DNA from: Pseudomonadota bacterium
GTDB taxonomy: Bacteria; Myxococcota_A; UBA9042; GCA-2863065
NCBI GenBank assembly: GCA_005776585.1
Contig: SXOX01000331.1
Location: 1 to 64,000 of the forward strand
Reading direction: 5' to 3'
Length of the DNA stretch: 64,000 nucleotides
Positions 47,352 through 55,216 of this stretch are shown here, one piece after another. The notes under the pieces are model-generated. The model made no database searches and had not been told where the DNA came from. It worked only from the letters and a program-made list of their open reading frames with translations. Each line of letters opens with the position of its first letter. Position 1 is the first letter of the stretch. Position numbers and translations under genes: made by a program.

Positions 47352-48146
47352 ATGGGCTGGGCCAAATACCAAGAGGACATCGTCAGCCGCTGGGTCAACG
47401 ACAACCACGCGCGCCGTGCTCGGAGAGCAGACACGACACCCACACAGCGCAAAGGGACCGCGGTCCCAAAGCAGGAGAAGCACATGAGCAAACTCAAGGA
47501 ATTCACCATGTCGTCGGCCCGGCCGCTGCCGGTCATCGTGCTCGCCGACGTCAGCGGCAGCATGAGCGCGAACGGCAAGATCGACGCGTTGAACGACGCG
47601 GTCTCCGAGATGATCGCGACCTTCGCGGAGGAGGACGACACCCGCGCAGAGATCCACGTGAGCGTGATCGCCTTCGGTGGCGGCGGCGCCTCGATCCACA
47701 AGCCGCTGCGACCGGCCCGTGAGACTCGCTGGGAGCCCATGTCGGCTGCCGGTCGGACCCCCATGGGCGAGGCGTTCGAGTTGGCCCGAACCATGGTCGA
47801 AGACCGCGACACGGTGCCGAGCCGCGCGTACCGCCCGACGCTAGTGCTCGTCTCCGATGGAGTGCCCACCGACGACTGGCGTGCCCCACTCGCCACGCTC
47901 CTCACGTCGGAGCGGGCGTCCAAGGCAACCCGGTTCGCAATGGGCATCGGCGCGGATTCCGACCGCGAGACGCTAACCGCATTTCTCGCCAACGACGAGG
48001 GCCGGGTGTTCGAGGCGCACGAGGCGAGGGAGATCAAGAACTTCTTCCGCTGGGTGACCATGAGCGTGACGACCCGCTCTCGGAGCGCGAACCCGAACAG
48101 CGTCGTCATGGTCGAGCCGACCGACCTCGACGAGTTCGACTTCTGA
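47352..48146 (+). CDS. vWA-domain protein (TerY-like)
   Basis: VIVLADVSGSMSANGKIDALNDAV (MIDAS DxSxS), AGRTPMGEAFE, LVLVSDGVPTDDW; GGAGGA SD before ATG 47352, second in-frame SD/ATG at 47484. Confidence 0.85.
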   Translation: MGWAKYQEDIVSRWVNDNHARRARRADTTPTQRKGTAVPKQEKHMSKLKEFTMSSARPLPVIVLADVSGSMSANGKIDALNDAVSEMIATFAEEDDTRAEIHVSVIAFGGGGASIHKPLRPARETRWEPMSAAGRTPMGEAFELARTMVEDRDTVPSRAYRPTLVLVSDGVPTDDWRAPLATLLTSERASKATRFAMGIGADSDRETLTAFLANDEGRVFEAHEAREIKNFFRWVTMSVTTRSRSANPNSVVMVEPTDLDEFDF

Positions 48147-48158
48147 CGAGAGGGGCAA

Positions 48159-48896
48159 GTGGTTCAGCACACCTACATCTTCGGCGCCTCGGTCCGAGGT
48201 CCGCTCCACCGCAGCGAGGGGCGGCCAAACGAGGACGCGTGGCTGCACGCTCGCGGTCCCTTCGGAACGCTGGCCGTGGTGTGCGATGGGCTGGGCTCCC
48301 GGCCGAACGCGCGCGCTGGCGCTCGGGCCGGATGCGCCGCGGTCAAGGAGGCGGTGTCCCGCTGGTCGAAGGCGGATGACGCTCCGCTGTCGTACCTCTC
48401 CCATCTCGTCGAGGTGCTCTGGCGCCTGCGGCTACACCCGACTCCGCCCGACAGCGCCGCGACCACCTGCCTCCTCGCGCTCGCCACCATCAACGGCAGG
48501 TGCATCGTAGGTGGAGTGGGTGACGGGCTCGCCCTCGTGCGCACCGGCGCGGACCTGCGAGTGATCGTCGGTGACCGCGGCGAGGACTTCGCCAACGAGA
48601 CGAAGGGGCTGGGGGCGTCGACGGGGCCGCGCGCGTGGACGCTAGCGGAGTTCCCGCCTACCGACGCTGAGCGGGTGGCCGTGTTGGCGACCGACGGTGT
48701 GGCTGACGACCTCCTCCCGGAGCGTCTCGACGGGTTTTGCGACTGGCTCATCGAGTCGTTCGAGCCCCTGCCGCCGCGAGAACGTCATTGCAGGTTGGCC
48801 GCCGAACTGCGGGCCTGGCCGACTCCTGGTCATCTCGACGACAAGACGCTGGCCGTGGTTCACAGCCCGCCGCCGGTTCACGAGGAGTCAACATGA
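48159..48896 (+). CDS. PP2C-family Ser/Thr phosphatase
   Basis: NEDAWLHARGPFGTLAVVCDGLGS, GVGDGLALV, VAVLATDGVADDL. Confidence 0.85.
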   Translation: MVQHTYIFGASVRGPLHRSEGRPNEDAWLHARGPFGTLAVVCDGLGSRPNARAGARAGCAAVKEAVSRWSKADDAPLSYLSHLVEVLWRLRLHPTPPDSAATTCLLALATINGRCIVGGVGDGLALVRTGADLRVIVGDRGEDFANETKGLGASTGPRAWTLAEFPPTDAERVAVLATDGVADDLLPERLDGFCDWLIESFEPLPPRERHCRLAAELRAWPTPGHLDDKTLAVVHSPPPVHEEST

Positions 48897-50293
48897 GCAA
48901 GGCCAGGTCCGTCGTGGACGCCAACGGGGTTCGATACGAGCTGATAGAGCTCCTCGGGCGAGGTGGCCAAGGCGCCGTCTACGCCGTGAGGGGCGGCCGG
49001 CTGGCGGTGAAGCTCGTCGCCGGGCGCAGCCAACGCGACCGTGAGCGTATGCGCAACCAGCTCACGCACGTCAGGCGTCTGCCCGTCGGGGAGCTCTCGC
49101 TCGCCAAGCCGCTCGAGATGCTCCGCCCCCCGCACACCGGCTACGTGATGGAGCTACTCACCGGCATGGTTCCCATCAGGACGCTGCTTGCGCCGCCGAA
49201 GGGCGAGACCACGGGCGTGGAGTGGTACCTGCGGACTGGGGGCCTGCATCGCCGCCTCCTCGTGTTGGCTCGGGCAGCGCACACGCTCGCGCAGCTGCAT
49301 GGAAAGGGCCTCGCCTACTCCGATCCTTCTCCCGCCAACATCTTCATCTCCGAAGACCCCGCCTTCGCCGAGGTGTGGTTCATCGACACCGACAACTTGC
49401 GCTACGAGTCATCGCCTGGCACCTTCGCCGGCGTCTACACGCCCGGCTACGGCGCGCCGGAGCTCGTCCAGGGCAAGTCCGGCGTCACGACGCTCACCGA
49501 CGTACACGCGTTCGCGGTGATCGCGTTCCAAGTGCTCGCGCTCGCCCATCCGTTCATCGGGGACTTCGTCAACGAGGGCGAGCCCGAGCTCGAAGAGCAA
49601 GCGTTCGCGGGCATGATCCCGTGGGTCGACGACGCGAGCGACGATCGCAACCGCGCGACCTTCGGGGTTCCGCGTGGGTGGGTCCTCTCCACGCGTCTCT
49701 CAGATGCGTTCGAGCGGACCTTCGGCGCAGGTCGCGTGACACCATCCGAGCGGCCGGGGGCTGCCGAGTGGGCCGAGCGCCTGTTCGCCGCAGCGGATGC
49801 GACGATTCCCTGCCCAGGATGCCGAGGCGCCTTCTACTTCAACCAGCCCCGCTGCACATGGTGCGACGCCGAACGACCAACGTTCGCGACGGCCGTGTTT
49901 CACCTCTGGGATCCGAACCAAGGCCCGGCCGGTGGCGTACTCACGAAGCCTCAACGCGGTGAGGCCCGTCCCGTCATCGTCGGACATGGCGCGGTGACCT
50001 CCACAACCAGCTTCATCGTCACACGGCGCCTGGCCTTCGACGTTCAGGGACCCGGCGCCGACGAGCCGGTCGTCGAGGCGTCGCTGTCGCGCGACCGGGT
50101 CTCGCTTCGGAGCCTGGACGGCCGGACGTACCCGCTCTTCTCCGCGTCTGGCGATCGGCAGACCGAGGTCTCTGACCGCCAGCAGACGGTTCGCCTCGTG
50201 CTCGGGCAGGCGTCCTGGCGCCTCCACCTCGGCGAGATGGGGCGTCTTCATCGATTGCTCAGCTTCGAGCTTCGACCTGGGAGGGAATCGTGA
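48893..50293 (+). CDS. Ser/Thr protein kinase with C-terminal zinc ribbon (TerY-P-type)
   Basis: LLGRGGQGAVYAVRGGRLAVKL, GLAYSDPSPANIFI, FIDTDNLRY; CPGCRGAFYFNQPRCTWC; ATGA overlap with PP2C. Confidence 0.85.
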   Translation: MSKARSVVDANGVRYELIELLGRGGQGAVYAVRGGRLAVKLVAGRSQRDRERMRNQLTHVRRLPVGELSLAKPLEMLRPPHTGYVMELLTGMVPIRTLLAPPKGETTGVEWYLRTGGLHRRLLVLARAAHTLAQLHGKGLAYSDPSPANIFISEDPAFAEVWFIDTDNLRYESSPGTFAGVYTPGYGAPELVQGKSGVTTLTDVHAFAVIAFQVLALAHPFIGDFVNEGEPELEEQAFAGMIPWVDDASDDRNRATFGVPRGWVLSTRLSDAFERTFGAGRVTPSERPGAAEWAERLFAAADATIPCPGCRGAFYFNQPRCTWCDAERPTFATAVFHLWDPNQGPAGGVLTKPQRGEARPVIVGHGAVTSTTSFIVTRRLAFDVQGPGADEPVVEASLSRDRVSLRSLDGRTYPLFSASGDRQTEVSDRQQTVRLVLGQASWRLHLGEMGRLHRLLSFELRPGRES

Positions 50294-53200
50294 GGATCAG
50301 CGACGTTCAGCGTGGCAAGCCGACCGTGCTGCAGGTGGTCCCTGGAGCCAAGGACAACTTCGGCCCTCTGGCTGCGATGACCGAGGTCGAGGTCTTCTCC
50401 AGCGGGCTCGAGTCCGAAGCGCTGCTGCGCGTCGGGAAGTCGACCTGGACGATCGAAGGCGCCAACGCCCACCACAAAGACCTGCTGTCGGGGGTTCTGG
50501 TTCGCGCCCTCCCGCGCGTCGCGTGGGTGGCGGCCCGCGAGCCGAGAGACGAGAGGGTCGCGGCGACGTCGCTCGTCCTGGAGATTCGGGAGTTTCCATC
50601 CGAGAACGTGTGGCCGCAGCCCGTCGACCTCGGCGTCGATGAGAAGGTCGTCGAGGCCGTCCGGAGCAAGCGCAAGAGCCTGAGCTCGATCGGCGACGTC
50701 ATCGCCTGGCTGGAGGAGCGGGTTTTCGTGACAGACCTGGGCGGCTCGACGCGAGTCCTGCTGTCGAGCAGCCCGAACCCGCAGGCCGATCAGCGCAGCG
50801 CCTTCCGGCTCTATGGGCGGGGGTGGATGGTGGACGTGGCGCGTAACGCGGACGATCAGCTGCTGGTCACGCGGGTCATCGAGGCCAAGCGCACTCAGAG
50901 CGACGACGAAAGGCGTCCGATCCTCCTCGTCCGGGGCCAGTTCCGGTTCGTCGACCACACGGTGGCCGGGCGCTTTCGAGGGACCGCCCGCAGCGAGCTG
51001 GACCAGATCGTCGGAGAGGCCGGCAGCTACCTGGCCATCTGGCGCGAGTACAACAAGCTCGAGCGCCGCAGCATCCAGCGCCGCGCTCGAGACTTCGGCT
51101 GGCTGAGCTACCACTCGCGTCAACCTCTCGCAGACGGTCGCTGGCGCTTCCGCCTGAAGGATGACGAGCGTCTGGAGGACTGCATGCGGGCGCTCGAGGA
51201 GAGCGAGTCGGTCGACCTCGAGGCGGCGGCGACTCCCCCCGCAGAGCTCACGGAACCCATCGACGTCGACGCCGATGAAGATGACACGACCGGCCGGGGG
51301 CGCATCTTCGCGGGAGAGTGCGTCGGGTACGACCGTCGACGACTCACGCTCGACCTGCGCCTGCCCGTCGGGAATGACGAGGACAGGAACCCTCCGCCCG
51401 ACACCGGCGTGCTGTTCATGAGCTTGGGCGGAGATCGAACCCGCCTCAAGCGCAGGCGAAAGGCGCAGGCGCTGATCGCGTCCGCCGAGTGCCCAATGCC
51501 GCAGCTGGGTCTGCTCATCGAAGGCAAGGTCGTCCCAGAGCGGCGCCGACGAGGCGAGAAGCCGATGTCGACGGCCGCGCGGGAGGCGTTCGGTGGCGAG
51601 CCCACCGGTCGGCAGATCGAGGCGCTCAATGTCGCCCTCAACACCCCTGACATCGCGTTGATCCAAGGACCGCCGGGTACTGGCAAGACGAGGACGATCG
51701 CGGCGCTGCAGGCCAGGCTTTCGGAGATCGCCCAGGACACCGACGGCGTCTCGGGGCGCTACCTGCTGACCAGCTACCAGCACGACGCCGTCGAGAACGT
51801 CGCCAGCGCAACGCAGGTGTTCGGCCTCCCTGCGATCAAGGTCGGTCGCAAGCGCGGCCAGACCGAGGAATCCGACGGGTTTGAGCGCTGGCGCCAGGAG
51901 AGGGTCGACGCGGTCCGCGCGAAGCTCGCTGCAGCCGATGAACTCCCGGCCTCCGAGGCCCTCCGGCGCTGCCGTGATCTGGCGGTGGGCTACCTGCACG
52001 CGCCCTCGCGGGCTGAGGATGTCGCTGGCCTCCTGACCTCCATTCGCGAGATCGCAGCGCCACATGTCCCACCCGGGGTCACCGATCGTCTCCTCGAGCT
52101 CGCCCAGCGGCTCCGAAGCTCGGCCGCGCCTCACGGTGATGCGGATCCGGATATCGAGCAGGCTACCAAGGCCGTTCGCGGCCTGCGGTGCTCGCAGGCC
52201 GCGTTCTCCGACGACGGCGACAGCCAAGCGCGCAAGGCGCTGCGACGGCTTCAGCGCCTGTCGGTGATCACCCAAGAAGAGGAATCGCTTCTCGAGAGGG
52301 CCGCGTCCTGGGACATCGACGTCCCACCGGACTTCCTCCCCGCGCTGGCCGAGCTGCAGGGCGCTCTGATCGACCGGTTGACACCGGACGAGCGGCCGCA
52401 CAGCGCGCCGATGGTCAGCGAAGACGTCGAGCACGCGCTGGGCTCGACGATCGACGCGCTCCGGGAGGCTGTCCGCTCGTCGCGAGGCGGCGTCGAGGCC
52501 GTGCTGCACGAGTTCCTGGACGACCTCGACAACGACCGTTCAGGAACCCGCGACGCGGTCGAGCGCTACACGGTGGTGCTCGCCGCGACCTGCCAGCAGG
52601 CGGTCGGATACCAGATGAGCCTGTTGAAGGGGGAGAACAACGTCTTCGAGACGGTCGTCGTCGACGAGGCAGCACGGGCGAACCCGCTCGACCTCTTCAT
52701 CCCGATGGCGCTCGCGGAGCGACGGATCATCCTCGTCGGTGACCATCGCCAGCTGCCGCACATCCTCGATCAGGAGATCGAGAGCGACCTGGACTCCGAC
52801 GTTTCGGCCAAGACGCAGGAGATGCTCAGGACGAGCCTCTTCGAGCGGCTCTTCGCGCAGCTTCGTGACCGTGAGCGGGCCGACGGCATCAAGCGCACGG
52901 TCACCCTCGATGTCCAGTACCGCATGCACCCCGTCCTCGGGGACTTCGTCAGCGACACGTTCTATGCCCCTCACGGCGAGGGGTTCTCATCTGGAAGGCT
53001 GCCCGGGGACTTCGCCCACAACCTGACGCGCTACGACGGCGCGGTCGCCGCGTGGGTGGACATGCCGATCGGGCACGGCGCCGAGAGGTGGGGCCAGAGC
53101 AAGAGCCGCGGCGCCGAAGCGAAGTGGATCGCCAACGAGGCCCACAGGATCATGACGGAGCGACCGGAGCTGAGCGTCGGCGTCATCTCGTACTACTCCG

Positions 53201-53622
53201 CGCAGGTTAACGAGATCCTGCGGCAGATGGAGCCGCTGGGCATGACCGAGCAGCTCGAGGACGGCACGCTCCGCATCCACGACTCATGGAGGACGACGCG
53301 CAGCGACTCGGGCAAGCTCACAGAGCGGCTCCGCGTGGGCACCGTCGACGCGTTCCAGGGCAAGGAGTTCGACGTCGTCCTCCTCTCGATGACCCGGTCG
53401 AACGACATCGCGGCGGACCAGCCGAAGCTGCTGCGACGGAAGTACGGGCACCTCATGCTCGAGAACCGCCTGTGCGTGGCGATGAGCCGACAGAAGCGGC
53501 TGCTAATCGTGGTCGGAGACACCGGGATGCTGACCGGCGAGCAGGCCGCTCAGGCGGTACCGGGGCTCGTTCGTTTCCTGAAGCTCTGCGGGGGGGACCA
53601 TGGCGTTCAACTTCGCGCCTGA
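50290..53622 (+). CDS. UPF1/DNA2-like superfamily 1 helicase
   Basis: LIQGPPGTGKTRTIAALQ, VVVDEAARANPLDLFIPMALAERRIILVGDHRQLPH, DVQYRMHP, GTVDAFQGKEFDVVLLSMTRSN, LCVAMSRQKRLLIVVGD. Confidence 0.93.
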   Translation: MRISDVQRGKPTVLQVVPGAKDNFGPLAAMTEVEVFSSGLESEALLRVGKSTWTIEGANAHHKDLLSGVLVRALPRVAWVAAREPRDERVAATSLVLEIREFPSENVWPQPVDLGVDEKVVEAVRSKRKSLSSIGDVIAWLEERVFVTDLGGSTRVLLSSSPNPQADQRSAFRLYGRGWMVDVARNADDQLLVTRVIEAKRTQSDDERRPILLVRGQFRFVDHTVAGRFRGTARSELDQIVGEAGSYLAIWREYNKLERRSIQRRARDFGWLSYHSRQPLADGRWRFRLKDDERLEDCMRALEESESVDLEAAATPPAELTEPIDVDADEDDTTGRGRIFAGECVGYDRRRLTLDLRLPVGNDEDRNPPPDTGVLFMSLGGDRTRLKRRRKAQALIASAECPMPQLGLLIEGKVVPERRRRGEKPMSTAAREAFGGEPTGRQIEALNVALNTPDIALIQGPPGTGKTRTIAALQARLSEIAQDTDGVSGRYLLTSYQHDAVENVASATQVFGLPAIKVGRKRGQTEESDGFERWRQERVDAVRAKLAAADELPASEALRRCRDLAVGYLHAPSRAEDVAGLLTSIREIAAPHVPPGVTDRLLELAQRLRSSAAPHGDADPDIEQATKAVRGLRCSQAAFSDDGDSQARKALRRLQRLSVITQEEESLLERAASWDIDVPPDFLPALAELQGALIDRLTPDERPHSAPMVSEDVEHALGSTIDALREAVRSSRGGVEAVLHEFLDDLDNDRSGTRDAVERYTVVLAATCQQAVGYQMSLLKGENNVFETVVVDEAARANPLDLFIPMALAERRIILVGDHRQLPHILDQEIESDLDSDVSAKTQEMLRTSLFERLFAQLRDRERADGIKRTVTLDVQYRMHPVLGDFVSDTFYAPHGEGFSSGRLPGDFAHNLTRYDGAVAAWVDMPIGHGAERWGQSKSRGAEAKWIANEAHRIMTERPELSVGVISYYSAQVNEILRQMEPLGMTEQLEDGTLRIHDSWRTTRSDSGKLTERLRVGTVDAFQGKEFDVVLLSMTRSNDIAADQPKLLRRKYGHLMLENRLCVAMSRQKRLLIVVGDTGMLTGEQAAQAVPGLVRFLKLCGGDHGVQLRA

Positions 53623-55216
53623 GAGGCCGGCGCTGAACTTCGGGCCTCGGCACCATGCGCGCTGGAGTTCCCGTCAGTTCCTCCTGTGGCCGGCGTGGGC
53701 ATATCGAGTGGTCGCCCCTCGGGTTCGGCAGCGGAAGCTGAACGTCCTTCAGCGCGCCATCATGGGGCTCTGCCGAGCCGGCGTGCCTCGGGTCGACTCC
53801 ATCGCGGAGCACCTCTCGGTACACACTGACCTGGTCGCCTTCATCCTGTCCGAGCTTGGCGGTCTCGGCTACCTCGATCAGCACGGGCTCCCGACCGAAC
53901 ACGGCGCGAGGGTCCTGGAGGACGACTCGTTCGAGACCCAGGAGATGGTCGCAGGGTACGTCTTCCAGGATCCGTGGAGCGGCGATCTCTGGCCGCGCTT
54001 CGTCGAGTCGCTCGACTACTGCGAGCTCGAGTTCAACGAGAGCGGGTTCCCGTCCGTCCTGCTGGGAACCACCGGGAAGCCGCGACGCTACCGCACCTTC
54101 CCTGTGCTGCCCCGCGCCCGGCTCTCGCCCTCGACGCCAAGCGCTGCCGCCGTCGTGCAAGCGGTCGCGCAGCACAGGAAGGGGCTCCGCTTCAAGGATG
54201 CCGACGACCGTGATGACGAGACGCTCGGGAACTTCGTCGCCTCCGGCGTGCAGATCAGCCGCGTCAGCTTCGTCGAGGAGGAGCCGCAAGCTGTCTTCCT
54301 GCTGACCTACCTCTACGTGCCGGAGTCGGACGCGGGCGCGACGGACTGGTATGCGTGCGACCCGTTCGGGCTCGGCCAGAGCGTGCGGCTGCGTCGCCGA
54401 GTCGAGGCGGTCATGCACGACGTCCCCGGGCTCTTCGGTGTCGTCAACCAGCTGGTTGGAGAGACGCTCCACGCCGGCTACGAGAACCAGCAGCGATGGC
54501 TGGCGACCATCCAGCTGCAGGCCGGCCTCGAGATCGATCGACGGCTCACCGTAGGCTTCAGGACGCACCGCGCGTTTGATCAGATGCTTGAGCTGGAGGC
54601 CGCCCGGCAGGAGATGCGGTCGCTCGGTCGTGACTGTCCCGAGCGCAAGATCAACGAGGTGCTGCGTGCCGGCGTGAAGGTCCTGGAGGCGGTGTTCTCC
54701 TCAATCGCGGTCACGCATCCGCTCGGCGACATCTGGAAGCGCGTCTACGTCTCGCGAGTCGACCGGCGTACAGGAAGGCAGCACCTCGCTCAGCAGCAGG
54801 ACCGAAGCGTCTATGCGGCCACCTATGAGGGGGCCTTCCGCTCCCTCGGCTTCGCGGCACCCATCCCGGAAGCGTTCTTGAACGTGAAGCCAGGGCAGGT
54901 GCGGTCGGTGTCCGAGTACCGTGACAGCTGGCGCCTGCGTCCGCTCGTCACCGCCACCGCCCTCCTCGCGCAGCGCGACCCGACGCACCCGCTCTCCCGG
55001 GCTGCGGCGAGGTCCCCAGACCTCATCGGCGCCATCGACGAGATCGCCGACGCGGGTGGAGGGGCCGGTCACGCCAACGCCGACTCGGTCGCGCCACAGC
55101 TGGCCGAACAGCACGCGGACAAGGTCTACGACGTCGTCTCGGTACTCCTCGATCTCGACGAGGCACGTTCGGATTCACCACGAGAGAGCACCGGAGGCTC
55201 GCATGAGTATGAGTAG
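53600..55216 (+). CDS. Unknown protein; N-terminal winged-helix-like region and C-terminal HEPN-like helices (tentative)
   Basis: LQRAIMGLCRAGVPRVDSIAEHLSVHTDLVAFILSELGGLGYLDQ (wHTH-like); AIDEIADAGGGAGHANAD...ADKVYDVVSVLLDL resembles HEPN RNxxGHxN segment. 23-bp overlap with helicase. Confidence 0.6.
   Translation: MAFNFAPERPALNFGPRHHARWSSRQFLLWPAWAYRVVAPRVRQRKLNVLQRAIMGLCRAGVPRVDSIAEHLSVHTDLVAFILSELGGLGYLDQHGLPTEHGARVLEDDSFETQEMVAGYVFQDPWSGDLWPRFVESLDYCELEFNESGFPSVLLGTTGKPRRYRTFPVLPRARLSPSTPSAAAVVQAVAQHRKGLRFKDADDRDDETLGNFVASGVQISRVSFVEEEPQAVFLLTYLYVPESDAGATDWYACDPFGLGQSVRLRRRVEAVMHDVPGLFGVVNQLVGETLHAGYENQQRWLATIQLQAGLEIDRRLTVGFRTHRAFDQMLELEAARQEMRSLGRDCPERKINEVLRAGVKVLEAVFSSIAVTHPLGDIWKRVYVSRVDRRTGRQHLAQQQDRSVYAATYEGAFRSLGFAAPIPEAFLNVKPGQVRSVSEYRDSWRLRPLVTATALLAQRDPTHPLSRAAARSPDLIGAIDEIADAGGGAGHANADSVAPQLAEQHADKVYDVVSVLLDLDEARSDSPRESTGGSHEYE

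Noticed and set aside
50248-52509. 753-aa minus-strand ORF
   Set aside because: Antisense to the SF1 helicase.
54921-55202. N-terminal extension of McrB-like ORF
   Set aside because: Overlaps the upstream gene out of frame; ATG 55203 is the logical start.
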